DNA from: Micropterix aruncella
Taxonomy: Eukaryota > Arthropoda > Insecta > Lepidoptera > Micropterigidae
DNA length: 64,000 nucleotides
Reading direction: 5' to 3'
Assembly: GCA_944548615.1 (NCBI GenBank)
Contig: OX155961.1
Location: 360,189-424,188 of the forward strand
Part shown: one piece after another, positions 11,950-23,629 of the stretch
Layout: every line of letters begins with the position of its first letter
Numbering within the stretch: the stretch's first letter is position 1
Program-made: the position numbers and the translations under genes
Notes under the pieces: generated by a model
The model's database searches: none
What the model was told of the DNA's origin: nothing
The model's input: the letters and a program-made list of their open reading frames with translations, nothing else

Positions 11950-12453
11950 GACCCGAACATATCTATCAACGTGTAGCACGCCGACTTGGTGTATCACTAT
12001 AAAAGGTAATTTCGTTAGTAAACCTATCAGGCCGATATCCATATGATTATCAACCCGTGCACGAAGGTGAAAGTATGATTGTCAACACTGCACGAGAGAG
12101 ATCTCGCCAGGTGATTTGAATTTTGTCGCTTTATGTTAAATGCCGACCCGAAACCGCCGACAAAATTAAAAAAAATATATAGACGATCAAGTAGAAATTT
12201 AACCAGCATGGAATAACCGACTATTACAACTTGCATTCCTAGACACTGAAAGTGGACAGAAGACCGAAAAAACTAAAATCAACCACTTCACAAAGTAGAT
12301 GTTCATTGAACGTTTGAATGGATGTCGTCTATATTTGATTGATTGAGGTTGATAATGGTATGGATATCGGCCTGATACGAGTACTACTGACCACACCATC
12401 CATTGTGATATACCAAGTAGGCGTGCTACACGATCGTCGATATGTTCGGGTTA
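11950..12453. mobile_element. fold-back (MITE-like) element, long imperfect arms
   Basis: Left arm 'acccgaacatatct', 'gtgtagcacgcc', 'acttggtgtatcac' is matched in reverse complement at 12400-12453. A second inner pair, 'caggccgatatccat' (12029-12043) and 'atggatatcggcctg' (12360-12374), continues the palindrome. The arms total well over 100 bp around a unique centre. No coding capacity. I could not fix a TSD. Confidence 0.6.
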
Positions 12454-13211
12454 TCTATAAATCCGTAAAAAAATAGTGACCCCAATCAATTAGATCGATG
12501 AGTTTCGAGAGCGTGTAGTAAATGTGACATAACAGTGCTGCCACGTGTTGCTATAAAAACCCGGTAAGATAATTTTCGTTAGACAATATGGTGGGCCGTT
12601 ACCTTAAGGGCCACAAAGAATAAAAAAATACATATTAAAAAAAACACGAAGAATTAATTGTAATGAGACGTTATCTCTTTTCCTCGTAACTCACATGCAG
12701 TAGCGCGTATCGGCAAACAAGAAAGCATGATATTATTTGTTTGTATTGATACAGTTTGTATCATGTGTAGTGTTTGATTATACTGATACAGGCTTGTTAT
12801 AATAATAGACGTGTAATTTTCGAGTTATAAACGTTGCATATTACCATAATATTAAAATGACATCACATACAAAATCATCAACAGATATAACAAAACATGA
12901 TATAACAACAGATATAATAAACTCAGTGTTTGCTGACTATTAAATTTATTTTATTCTTAAGTTCGTCAGATGAAGCTAAGCTAAAAATACAATCATAGGA
13001 AGCCATTTTACTCGGTGATTTAATTCTCGCAGAGGACGCTTTTGAGAAAAGAATTCAATTAGAGCCTTTTCACAGAATGCGAGGCGTCATGAATGAATTG
13101 AATTCTGGGAGCTTAATATATCACCAGTATTTGTGAGAATGGTTTTATTAATTTATTGTTCCGAATACGGAGTCTAGACAGTATGTTCGTATATTCTATT
13201 ATTATGATTGA
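12454..13211. other. no gene seen
   Basis: Unassigned AT-rich DNA with short 'gatataacaaca' direct repeats near 12890-12920. Confidence 0.5.
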
Positions 13212-13932
13212 CTAGATGACCCGGTGAACTTCGTACCACCTAAAATTGATTTGTTTGTAACTCTTCATAAGCGTTTATTGATTATATCAACCTTCCAAAT
13301 CCAATTAATTGAAATCTATAATATGGCCAAATCGTGTAACGGTTTGAGTTTCGTTTGGTGATTAAATGAAAATCGTTTTATAATTAAAATAAATTCAATG
13401 TATTTAATTTACATGATAAAATAATAATGCTTCTTCGACTTTTCCGACTTTTTTGCATTTTTCGACTTTCGTGTCTTTTTTGACTTTTTTTACTTTTTTG
13501 ACTTTTTGGACTTTTCCGACTTTTCGACTTTTCCGATTTTTTCGACTTTTTCTACGTTTTCGACTTTTTCAACTTTTTTGACTTTTGACTTTTTCGACTC
13601 TTTTGACTTTTTCGACTTTTTCGACTTTTTCGACTTTTCGACTTTTTGAAATTTTACACAATCGCACGCAATGAATAACAGTTATGGATGGCGCAGCTGT
13701 CAAACAATAGGATCGCCGCGAACGCCATCTATTGAAAGGGGCTTATTTCCCAAAAAGACCAATTTCGATATTTTCGATTTTCAGTTGTTTCTTTTAATTT
13801 TTCCTAAATATTTTTTTGTAAACCACCCTTGAATCAAGCCAAACAAAATAAAATTAAAATAATTCGAATCGGTCGAGTCATTTCCGAGATCCTGCGAGAC
13901 TAACGCACGGCGATTCATTTTTATATATAAGA
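13212..13932 (-). mobile_element. non-autonomous Helitron (copy 1)
   Basis: Read on the minus strand it starts TCTTATATATAAAAATG after an A and ends CTAG before a T, the A|TC...CTRR|T arrangement of Helitrons. Just before the 3' end lies a GGTG...CACC hairpin ('ggtggtacgaagttcacc'). There is no TIR and no TSD. The 5' ~280 bp match the Helitrons at 16283 and 33670. The middle holds an array of CGACTTTTT-type units. No Rep/helicase coding is present. Confidence 0.7.
13436..13646. repeat. (CGACTTTTT)n minisatellite inside Helitron copy 1
   Basis: About 20 imperfect 6-12-bp units built from GACTTTTT with variable C/T spacers. The same array, in complement, fills the middle of the Helitron at 33670-34431. 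Confidence 0.75.
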
Positions 13933-14337
13933 TATAAGAAGATAGATAGAATAAAACATTATGGAAAAAAGACCGTAGGTGATATACATGAAACTGCTGA
14001 AAGGACACGCGAAAAAAGTGTAAAGGACAGTAAGCGAAAAAATCAGGTCATGGAAGGAATTAAAAGTAGGTACCACTTGTATAACATGCCTTGAACACAA
14101 CCGGTATGACGACGACGTTTAGCCCCTCATATTTGTTCTTCGGAGGAGAAGTCTTAATCGATTGACGATTCCATGTTTACGGTGAAAACGGATTAAGTAT
14201 AGCGTGGGTGGTACGGTATAGCTACGACCATAGTTCATATCAAAGAAAGCGTATTTTTTCTCAAGAAAATTAGCCCCTAGATCTTTGTAATGCAAAGATG
14301 CAGGTAATAAACAAAATGTTAACAAAAATAACCGAGT
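13933..14337. other. no gene seen
   Basis: Unassigned DNA between a Helitron and repeat C. Confidence 0.45.
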
Positions 14338-14880
14338 TATTTTTTTTTATAAGTGCAGCAGCCATGTCATGGTGAAACGTAGAACAGGCTATCATAATTA
14401 AATGCGTATACAAAATTTCGTGTCTGTGCTGTTGACCGTTGAGGAGTTCCCTCGTTGGAAGCCATCCCTGGGCGCCGCAGTCCTGTCTTGATGAAACTTA
14501 GATCGGGCTGTCATAATTGAATGCATATACACAATTTCGTGACTGTGCTGTTGACCGCTGAGGAGTCCCCTCGTCGGGAGCTAATCCTGGGTATAGAATC
14601 AGGGCATGCTTCCTATATAAAATGCATTGTCATCGGAGCTGAACCAACATGTAAATTTTCAACTTCATATGTTAATATTTGAGGAGTTCCTTCAATTCCT
14701 CATGGATCACATCATCAGAACAAAATTTTGATAAAGATGTGACGAATCTGGAAGTACATCCTTTCAAATAAAAAGAATTTTCCAAAGCAATTCATAAATG
14801 ACGGATTTCTGAGGTAACAAACATTTAAAGAAAAATACGATCGAATTTATAACCTCCTCCTTTTTTTAAAGTCGGTTAAA
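14338..14880 (-). repeat. composite interspersed repeat C (copy 2)
   Basis: Reverse complement of the 10935 copy: 'ataagtgcagcagccatgtc' at the left, two ~130-bp units, and 'aacctcctcctttttttaaa' with 'gtcggtt' at the right end. At about 14600-14650 it carries the uninterrupted sequence 'gaatcagggcatgcttcc', the empty-site equivalent of the LINE insertion point at 26767. Confidence 0.6.
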
Positions 14881-16283
14881 AATAAATCGGCTGTGGTCTA
14901 CGATCTATAGGACCTGACAGGAAAACGAAAAGAGCTTTATCATTTGAAGGGCATGTTCATAGCAGACTAAGATGTTAAAATTTCAAATCCACACCATAGT
15001 AAAGAAGAGGAAGAAATCAAGAATCACACTCATGAAAGCAAAAATGAGAAATATTGTAAAACGGACTAACACGGTTATCATAGCATATTGAAAGGATAAA
15101 TAGGTCAATAATTTATCAAAAGAAATACAAACAAAATCAAATAATTTAAAATGTGTGTATAAGGTAAACTTAGTAATATAAATCCACAACATGACAACTC
15201 TACAGTTGTGGTAGAAAATTCCCGAGCCCACACAACTTCTAACCTCTGCCTAAGAGCCGTCTGTAAATATGATGTCCAAGCCAGGGCACCGGGACGATAT
15301 AAGGTCAGAATATACTACATTGTTTAGGGTGGGGACTGCCCTACTGGTTTTTTCATCAAAACTGTTTGAGGGATGATGTACGAAGTAGTAAGTCTGTCGG
15401 AGAAGGGAAGGTGAAAGTCTTGCTACTGATCTCTCCGCACCGTAATCGATTTCCGGATCGTAATGGAATGCCGCTTGTTCCAGGTTGACAGGAACACTGC
15501 GACGGCGCAATCGGTCATGTTGATTTTGTCGTGATTGCTGGCGTTGTGTATGTTGTCCACGAAATTGTTGCATTCTCAATGTATTCGCTTGTCGTTCATT
15601 TTCAGTCGCTCTCAAACATAATTCCGACAATGCCAATACGACTATTTTCATTATCCGTCGCTCGCTGGTCATCAGTGCGGCTTGCACGTGAAGTAGATCG
15701 CCGCGCATTTGACTGACTTCGACGACCTATGTTACCTATTCTCCTCGGCATTATAATGAACACTCTAAAAAGACACGCAATTGTTTTCAGTCACTCAAAT
15801 CTGTCGAACATTCCTTGAGAACTTAACAATATTGAAATCCTCAGACTAAGGCCAAATTTGTAGTTAAGTATAAGCCTGCAAAGTCTATTTACCTTTATAT
15901 AATGGCTGATCAAAGTGAACAAATCTATTCTCCAATTCCACTACCTTTTTTAAAAGAAAGAACGACGTTAAAAGTAATAACAATTTCACACAGTCGCGCG
16001 GAATTAAATATGAATGGCGTAGCTGTCAAACAATAGAATCTATTGTTAGAAAATATAGAGAGCGCCATCTATTGAGAGAAATACGAAGTGCCCATCCCTA
16101 GAAGTACTAATTTCGATTTTTTCGATTTTTTAGCTGTTCCTTTGGGTTTTTCCTAAATATTTTTTTTTGTAAACCACCCCTGAATCAATGCAAACATAAT
16201 AAAAGAAAAGTAATTCAAATCGGTCGAGTTATTTCCGAGATCCTGCGAGACTAACGCACGGCGATTCATTTTTATATATAAGA
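14881..16283 (-). mobile_element. Helitron copy with coding remnant, 3' end not found
   Basis: The 5' terminus at 16283 (TCTTATATATAAAAATG on the minus strand, preceded by A) and the next ~280 bp match the two short Helitrons in the window. Beyond about 15990 the sequence differs from them and contains a broken Helitron gene. No CTRR terminus with hairpin was found before repeat C at 14880, so the lower boundary is only the limit of the search. The copy is truncated or rearranged. Confidence 0.55.
15250..15752 (-). pseudogene. Helitron Rep/helicase N-terminal remnant, frameshifted
   Basis: Minus-strand translation from ATG 15752 gives an Arg/Asn/Ser-rich start (RRSTSRASRTDDQRATDNEN) that stops early. 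A second frame (open 15708-15250) takes over with ATENERQANTLRMQQFR, then QAAFHYDPEIDYGAERSV. Such Arg/Gln-rich heads followed by 'YDP-IDY' are familiar from the N-terminal region of insect Helitron Rep-helicase proteins. One frameshift separates the parts. After the IDY motif the match is lost, and the frame ends in 'LDIIFTDGS', which looks more like the first strand of a LINE RNase H, so a junction with another element is possible. Rep, helicase and catalytic Tyr motifs are absent. Confidence 0.5.
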
Positions 16284-16590
16284 TTATCAGGGAAACAAAT
16301 TTGCGAAGTCACATTTTTGCACAATTCAGAATTGGGATGAGAATTATATTTTTTTAAAACCATTTATTCCTTCTATTCATATTAAATAAAAGGCTTCAGT
16401 TAAGTAGGCTATAGCAACCTAAGCCATTGAGCATGACTATGTCGGAAAGTAGAATCGAGGAATTGAAGTGAATTCGTTCCAAAACTAATGTGTTACGTAG
16501 TTAGTTGCAAAAAGATTAAATAAAATTCCGACGCATGGATTGATACACTTATTGTCAAATCATGGACTATTGCGTTTGTTTGACATCAAA
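16284..16590. other. no gene seen
   Basis: Unassigned DNA flanking the Helitron 5' terminus. Confidence 0.45.
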
Positions 16591-16680
16591 AATAATATAA
16601 AAACGAATTACCGCGTGAAATTTATCACACCAGACGTTTCGGCGATGTTGCAACCGCTGTTGTCTAGGGTAGACTGAAGA
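16591..16680 (-). repeat. fold-back repeat F (single arm)
   Basis: The sequence 'acgaattaccgcgtgaaatt' followed by 'cagacgtttcggcgatgttg' and 'gtctagggtagactg' matches the left arm of the complete palindrome at 20517. An unassigned GC-richer stretch follows to about 16840. Confidence 0.5.
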
Positions 16681-17098
16681 GCTGTCAATCCATTGCACGC
16701 GGGTAGGCCGCATACCGCTGCCGCCACTGCGTAAATTATAACGGCGGTGGTGGTGTCGGGCTAGACAAGAATTTCGTGCGGAAGGGGATCCAGCGACAAG
16801 AAAAGAGTAAGAGTTTTCAGAAAGTGCAAAATGTAAGGACTTCAATTTTGTGACATATATGGAGTAATGCTTACGCCACGCGTTCGATTACTTGGCAGTC
16901 TGATAATTTGTTTCGAATTTTCCATTACATCAACTGCCTACTGATGAATTTTCAGCTTTTCCAAAACACATTAGGGGTACTAATTAAAATTACACCTGTC
17001 CTAGTATGTCTTGTCGAAGCCTCCCTTCGTCTTATTCATAAGATTATCTGTCCTTTCATAAACTTCGGGACCACGGAAATCGATACAGACAACCGGAA
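16681..17098. other. unassigned; may include upstream part of a LINE
   Basis: A GC-richer piece (16681-16800) is followed by AT-rich sequence. The stretch just before 17099 may belong to the LINE whose C-terminus follows, but I see no conserved motif in it. Confidence 0.35.
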
Positions 17099-17284
17099 TT
17101 GAAAATGAACACGACATACGGACAAAGACATTATACATTTCTAGCTCCGAAGCTTTACAATAAACTGACAATGGACGTACAAACGACCGACGTACCTTAC
17201 GCTACCTTTAAAAGAGTGGTGGCAAGTTGGCTTTTAAAGAAATCTAGGGATGACTGTGAAGAATTATTGAGGTCTCGAGTGTGA
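17099..17284 (+). pseudogene. LINE ORF2 C-terminal fragment
   Basis: The open frame ends at TGA 17282-17284. It encodes YGQRHYTFLAPKLYNKL, then TFKRVVASWLL, then DDCEELLRSRV. This order (Tyr/Phe-rich 'APKLYN-L', 'FK--V--WLL', acidic-Leu tail) is the usual extreme C-terminus of CR1/Jockey-type LINE ORF2 proteins. There is no upstream RT domain in frame, so the copy is 5'-truncated. The sequence downstream (17285-17840) is its likely 3' UTR, interrupted by a (TA)n array. Confidence 0.5.
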
Positions 17285-17840
<556 letters not shown>

Positions 17841-19079
17841 ATATCAGAATCATGGAAAGCAAAAGTTTTGATAATCTGGAGCTTATCCAGCCCAATTGTC
17901 ATCCCCACCTTCACGCGCTAGTGGTTCTCTTCAGAATAGCTGGCGTCGGAGACTCAAGGGTCGTAGCGATGTTCTCTGCTAGACAACGAACGTGGCAATA
18001 ACGACCGAGCTTAGGCGGTATAACCTATCACCCAATAGGGCAACTATCTGGAAGAGGCCTTAGTCTTTTGGAGAGCCAAATACTCTTCAAAACTTCTGGT
18101 GCAGAAGCCAATGGGAAACCACAGCACTATTTTTCCTAGTAGTCAGCTTCATATGGATAGGACAAGAAGAAGTATGCAGAGCTGACTGCCAACCTTTACT
18201 AGTTAGAGAGGCACCCAAAGAAGAAGTACATAAATTGTGTACAGTAAAAGCCCAAGAAGAAATCTTTCAGTAGACCAGACGATATCGATACTCTATTTCA
18301 CTTGAATCCTGCTGCCATTATGATTGGAGGTATTCCTTCAACTAATATAGTCTGGAGTCTTTTCGAGATTAGAGTAGCACGTTTTACCATCGAAAGCCTC
18401 ACTAAAGTCTTTATATACGACGTCATTCTGATGGCGATGATCCATGTTTGTCAGCAAGAACTCAGCGAATAGAATTGTCTTAGATGTGTTTGATCGTTCG
18501 AAGTATACGTTTGTTGATACGATAGCCTTTGAATAGATATGGTAGTTGCCCCATTACCCAATTCCATATTGAGTACGACATCATACCCGAAAAACCCACA
18601 TCACTCGCTGTCACCCGTCTGTAGAATCAACTATCAGTGTTATTGTTTGTGTAATTGGGGATCGGCCTCGATCGCCCGGCGACAAATTGAAGCCGAAATA
18701 ACGAGCGAAAGAGAGAAATTCCCGTATAAACACGAGGGCAGTCGACGCCAATCAGGAAGGATCACGAGAGAAGGTTATAATTTCCGTAGTGTGTGAAACA
18801 AATAAAGAGAAAATCGTTGCGGGTGGATAGTCATTACCTTAGATAGACGCCAGTAATAATAGCAGAAATCTTCACACTTGATGGAACGTTATGTATTACG
18901 ATAGACAACTTGATAAACGATACGATTTGACTTGGACTAACTTTCCCGAAGAAAATTGTGTTCGCGAAATACAGACTTATCCATATATTAAACTACACAA
19001 TCAAAATTTACATATATAGGTGTTTTAATTAACCGGATCCTTCAAGGGAGTAAATAAATACGATCAACTAAGCAACCAT
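17841..19079. other. unassigned, moderately complex sequence
   Basis: About 1.2 kb with a less AT-rich core at 17880-18800. An ATG-initiated 85-codon frame at 18539-18796 has no recognisable domain. The tract 17890-18180 reads like decayed LINE sequence, but I cannot assign a clade. Confidence 0.3.
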
Positions 19080-19736
19080 TGATAATAATAATAATAATAA
19101 TAAAAATTCTATATTGACCACAACGGATACAAATGGCGGGCTTGTTGCCATAAACGGCAATACCCTCCAGCCAACCAGCAGGTAGTAATTACGTTTGTTC
19201 GTGGCAGAACATTTTTTTTAATTTTTCATTGACTTCAAAGAATACATATATACATACACATACATACACATACACATACATATATACATACAATAAAGCA
19301 TACCATAAAGTGCATAATAATATAAATGATACATAATACCCAAATTATACATATACATAATAAAAAAAATGAAAAAATATGTACGTAGGATCAGCTTATA
19401 TTATTTTGAGAGCAGATATAGCTTCAACCTAGAGCGAAACGCACTCGAACTAACGGTATCCCTTTTATTGGAAGGCAGGTTATTCCATAATCTCGCTGCA
19501 TATACAGCAAAGGAATAGGTGAAGAAAGCTGTGTGATGTTGAGGTATACATAGAGTATTCGTTGACAGAGACCATAATGGCAGCCCGCGGGAAGATAACA
19601 CTCGGAATTCGGATTTTAGGTACGACGGAATAAGTGGATTATTGAGTATTTTCTGCAATAGGCAGAGAATATGCAAGTCTCTACGTTCGCGTATCTTAAG
19701 CCAATTTACTTTAGTACGGAACTCTGAAATATGATT
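19080..19736 (-). mobile_element. 5'-truncated LINE (CR1/Jockey group)
   Basis: Minus-strand element: coding remnant at 19401-19736, a 3' UTR with (CATA)n at about 19246-19290, and a terminal (TTA)n tail at about 19082-19102. Confidence 0.6.
19401..19736 (-). pseudogene. LINE ORF2 C-terminal fragment
   Basis: The frame is open from 19736 down to the stop at 19401-19403. It encodes NWLKIRERRDLHIL, then PSYLKSEFRVL, then HHTAFFTYSFAVYAARLWNN and LPSN, ending SSSAFRSRLKLYLLSK. The series 'W--(I/V)R-RRDLHIL', 'A-RLWN-LP' and 'F---L---LL' is the standard C-terminal signature of CR1/Jockey-group LINE reverse transcriptases. The copy begins abruptly at 19736 next to a stop, so the RT catalytic domain is missing. 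Confidence 0.7.
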
Positions 19737-19817
19737 TTATTTTTTGAGCCCGTACACATATCGAACACAGACCTTCTGATATCTCACATTGATAACAAAA
19801 TTGGATAAATAAAAAAT

Positions 19818-20107
<290 letters not shown>

Positions 20108-20186
20108 ATATATATTTATTTCATATATTTTTTTTTACAATTTGCTTGACTTGACTGTTTAATAAAAGTTTGACAAGCGTTTGAGC

Positions 20187-20275
20187 ACGCTGCGTCATCG
20201 ATCGGTAGGTGAAATATGACTAACAAACAATATTACCGACATTTTACATACCGCTAGATAGCGCATCATACTCAG
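20187..20275. repeat. small palindromic repeat G (copy 1)
   Basis: Arms 'tgcgtcatcgatcggtaggt' and 'acataccgctagatagcgca' are near-complementary around an AT-rich centre. A related palindrome ('ccatctagcattaggtgaaa' with 'ttttacctactgctagatga') occupies 45930-45995. Confidence 0.5.
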
Positions 20276-20516
20276 CGCTTTTTATGCTATTAAAGAATAC
20301 AAATAAAAAATACATATTTATGACATTTTATATTACATTTTTTTTAATTTCGAATTGATCCTGTTTATTGCGAAGGATCCATATTATGACCAATTTTTAT
20401 TTTATTTTTTTCTAAAAGATGCCAATTTAATTATAACTGTCCATTACGCCCTACGCCTATTTGGTAAACTGTATTGATGTATGTGCATATAAATATTGTA
20501 TAAATATGATAATAAC
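20276..20516. other. no gene seen
   Basis: AT-rich DNA, nothing supportable. Confidence 0.5.
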
Positions 20517-20715
20517 GAATTTACCGCGTGAAGTTTGTAGCACCCGTTGTTTCAGCGATGTTGCAAGTGCCATTGTCCAGGGTAGACTGAGTATACTCTC
20601 TAAGTCTACCCTTGACAACGGCAGTTGCAACATAGCCGAAACGTCGGGTACTAAAAACTTCACGCAGTATATTCGTCTTTATCCTATTTATAATGTCAAA
20701 CAACCTCGATAGTCT
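20517..20715. mobile_element. fold-back repeat F, complete palindrome
   Basis: Left arm 'gaatttaccgcgtgaagttt', 'ttcagcgatgttgcaa', 'ccagggtagact' is mirrored by 'agtctacccttgacaac', 'gttgcaacatagccgaaac' and 'aaaacttcacgcagtatatt'. The centre is GAGTATACTC. Arms are about 75 bp. Single arms of the same family lie at 8555, 10145 and 16591, so this is the reference copy in the window. Confidence 0.65.
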
Positions 20716-20999
20716 TCAATTTCATAACAGTTAAATGTTAAACAAGCATACAGTTGTAAATCTTAGACAAGCATGGGTTTGAGTTGGAATTTCGAATTCA
20801 AACAATTTTTGATTCAAGGCCATGTTATCCTTTTTTAAAGAGTCGGATGTTTTTTTGTCTTTCTGTCGTTTATTTTTGCTTAAATATTTTTGTTTGTGCA
20901 ACCATGGTAAAGTTGAAAATTTGAATTATTTTCAAATATTACATTCTGTGCCGGTGTTCCTTTGACAGCTTCCTGCAGTCTTGCATCCTTTGACAGTTT
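20716..20999. other. no gene seen
   Basis: Unassigned. Short repeated phrase 'cctttgacag' at about 20960 and 20989. Confidence 0.45.
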
Positions 21000-21178
21000 C
21001 TTGCAGTCTTACTAAACAGTTACCGTAAATGCTTACTATTAAGAACTGCAAACAATGATAGAGAAGCTCGTGATTAAATAGCCGACCCTGTTCAATCGCT
21101 CATAGCCACTGATTCTGCATGACGACGTATAACCACAGATTTCACTGCAAACAGTCGCAAAGTTGATGGGGTTACGGC

Positions 21179-21768
21179 CAGGGCCGGCCCATCCATATAG
21201 GAAAACTAGGCAATTGCCTAGGGCGCTCGTATTTGGGGGGGCGGCGCGGCGAGGCGATCTGAGAACAAGAAATAGCTCAAACAATAGATTTAAAGGAGAT
21301 CGTTTCCACTTTTGCTAAAATAAAGGCAAGGAAAATAAAACTTGCTTGATTTAATCTCTAATTAGTCTTTTAAAAAATTCTTATATTTCACTTCATACAG
21401 CTAAAGAATGTGGATATATTCTCTTTTTAGCCGACTTCAATAAAAGGGGGAGGTTCTCAATTCGGTTGAATGTTTTTTTTATTTATTTTTTAATGTTTGT
21501 TACCTCATATCTCCGTCATTTATGAAGCGATTTGGAAAATTCTTTTTGTATTTGAAAGAATATAATTTCAGATTGGTGCAAAAATTATTTGAAGTCGGTT
21601 GTATTTTTTTTTAAAGTTTGTATTATAATTATATATAAGTAGGTAATTCATATATGTGCTCTAATTATTGAATTAAAAATTACACAATTAATGTTTTGTG
21701 TTTTTTTTTTTAATGGGCGCCACACTAGTCCTTTGCCTAGGGCGCCAAGTTTCCTCGAGCTGGCGCTG
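21179..21768. mobile_element. non-autonomous hAT element with 8-bp TSD
   Basis: A perfect 8-bp duplication GTTACGGC sits flush at both ends (21171-21178 and 21769-21776). The termini are imperfect inverted repeats, CAGGGCCGGCCC at the left and CAGCGCCAGCTC (complement of the right end). Inner 'gcctagggcgc' is repeated near both ends. An 8-bp TSD with CAG-type TIRs defines hAT. The host sequence is a mariner fossil whose undisturbed counterpart is at 23.8 kb. No transposase is encoded. Confidence 0.8.
21429..21601 (+). repeat. repeat C left-end module inside the hAT element
   Basis: 'ccgacttcaataaaaggggg' plus 'aggttctcaattcgg' matches the start of repeat C (10935). This short copy ends in 'tttgaagtcggtt', so it has inverted ends around a ~170-bp body, unlike the longer C copies. 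Confidence 0.5.
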
Positions 21769-21990
21769 GTTACGGCTGAAGATTGTTGGTCACTCGCCGT
21801 ACTCGCCAGACCTTGCTTAAATAGAGTTTCATTTTTTTCATAATTTAGATAACTTTTTACAAGGGATAAAAATCGGTGAAAACGCCTTCAAAGCATTCAT
21901 TGGTTCCTGTCCACGAGAGTTTTACAGCAGAGAAATAAAGCAATTCCCATTGAAATGAAAAATCTGCATAGATAATAGATAACATATCTA

Positions 21991-23083
21991 TTAATTAAAT
22001 ATATATTTTTCATACTATATTTCTGGTCCTAAATTTCCTTTATATAGTAGCAACTTCATACTTAAAGAATAACAACAGTTAATCGTTCACTACACCCCTC
22101 AAAATCAAAGTTTAAGCTATAAGTCAACGGCTTAGAAATATCGACATCCAATATTAGAATTCAATCCGAAGTAGTCGAACCTAGAATCAGTCGAAGTAAC
22201 ACGAAATTGATATCATTGAAATATCGAATATACAAATTTGTTTGTTACATGCCATTTTGCATATTCATGATATTATTTACATTACGATATGCCATTTCGG
22301 GTTATATTGACGCAGAAATCAGACACCATTTACGAAGGACACACCAGGCAGCGAAGTGTCTAGCAACAGTATAACATGAGATTGCGCAGAGGATTGATAT
22401 ATTTTTAATACCTTGGGGGAAATCTCACCGGGCAATCAGCTACACCTACCTGCAATATAACCGTAGTTATATACAACCGCTTTTAGGCGATTGGCCAGGG
22501 CGATGTGATTCGCTATGTGTCTCGCGAACGCCAACCAGGAAATACTGGCTTTGGCTAGATAAATTAAAATAAACATTCAACATGAAAGGAACTATAGTAC
22601 CTACATATGCGTTAGGACACGCATAAATTCGAAAATCTCCTACTTTGGAATAAATTCATACAAAAATCATACTGTTATATAAACACTGGTGTTATATAAA
22701 CATTAATTTAACGCCGTTTATAGAAAAAAGCTTGGATGATAAAAAAAAACATGTCTTAGACAAACATACTTAGACTTAGACAGAGATATCGATAGAAAAA
22801 ATAGGCATTAATTTGCGCTCCATAATTAATCACAAATTTCGAAAAGGTTTTTCATATGTATCCATAACTCACAGAAATTGATCCTCTTTAAATAGTTTAA
22901 CAATAATATATCGTGGGTATACATTTTATACTACCGTAGCATTCACACATTGATCTATGACATCTGAAATACAAGAAAATATCGCTGTTGTTCATTCAGC
23001 TAATACAGGAAGACAAGGGTGTGAAATATGAGCAAATTCGGACATGGATGTCTCTATAAGCCTTTTACACACTATATATAGTG
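21991..23083. other. no gene seen
   Basis: About 1.1 kb of unassigned AT-rich sequence without a supportable frame. Confidence 0.5.
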
Positions 23084-23299
23084 TAGTAGATTTCCTAAAT
23101 ACATAGTACTATTTGACAACACTTCTGCGCCAGCGACATGCCGTGGTGCTGATAGCATTTTCCGGCAAAACGAATAGCAATTCATTTGGTCATCTATAAT
23201 AACAATGACCAGGAATGGTCCTTTATTACGAAGGACTGATTGATTATTGAAAGCCATTATAATACCCATTAATAATAAAAATAATAACATTCAATTCTT
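23084..23299 (+). repeat. dispersed repeat R (copy 1)
   Basis: Shares 'gctgatagcatt', 'aatagcaattcatttggtca', 'tctataataacaatga', 'aaggactgatt' and the end 'aataacattcaattctta' with 34865-35036 and 36095-36345. The MITE that follows is inserted at its TTA. Confidence 0.6.
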
Positions 23300-23614
23300 A
23301 GGGGCTCTCTAGATGATCAAGTATGCTTGTCAAGCATCGCGTCGCGGGCTGGGAGGGGATCGTAAACCGCAGGAAATATGCAAATATTTCTTTAAATATT
23401 TACCAAAAATGTCAAATTTTGTAGTTTTATACCAGGGAGTCACGTCATTCATCAATCAACTACGTCTAATTAAGGTGACTTCCTGGTATAAACTACAAAA
23501 AAAGGCATTTTTGGTAAATATAAAAAAAAAATATTTGCATATTTCCTGCGGTTTGCGATCCCTTCCCAGCCCGCGACGCGATGCTTGACAAGCATGCTTG
23601 ATCGTCTAGAGAAC
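23300..23614. mobile_element. fold-back MITE M (copy 1)
   Basis: Arms of about 85 bp ('ggggctctctagatgatcaa', 'cttgtcaagcatcgcgtcgc', 'gggctgggag', 'cgcaggaaatatgcaaatat') are repeated in inverse at the right end. A second inner palindrome involves 'taccagggagtcac'. It is preceded by TTA, as a PIF/Harbinger-type 3-bp target would be. A second copy lies at 46487-46727. Confidence 0.7.
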
Positions 23615-23629
23615 TGAAGATCCGAGAAC

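Larger units (their letters stand above)
21000..21990 (+). pseudogene. decayed mariner transposase copy A, split by hAT insertion
   Basis: Two blocks, 21000-21178 and 21777-21990, align with the uninterrupted copy at 23630-24020. Frame-corrected reading across both gives traces of a mariner transposase around the second and third catalytic Asp: a 'HDNARPHTS'-like area (21115-21160), a 'PYSPDLA'-like area (21793-21815) and a C-terminal '(R)GI-QLP--W--CI'-like area (21930-21975). Stops and frameshifts are numerous. The gene is dead. Confidence 0.5.

Noticed and set aside
18539..18796. 85-codon ATG frame as a gene
   Set aside because: No recognisable content and no supporting signals.
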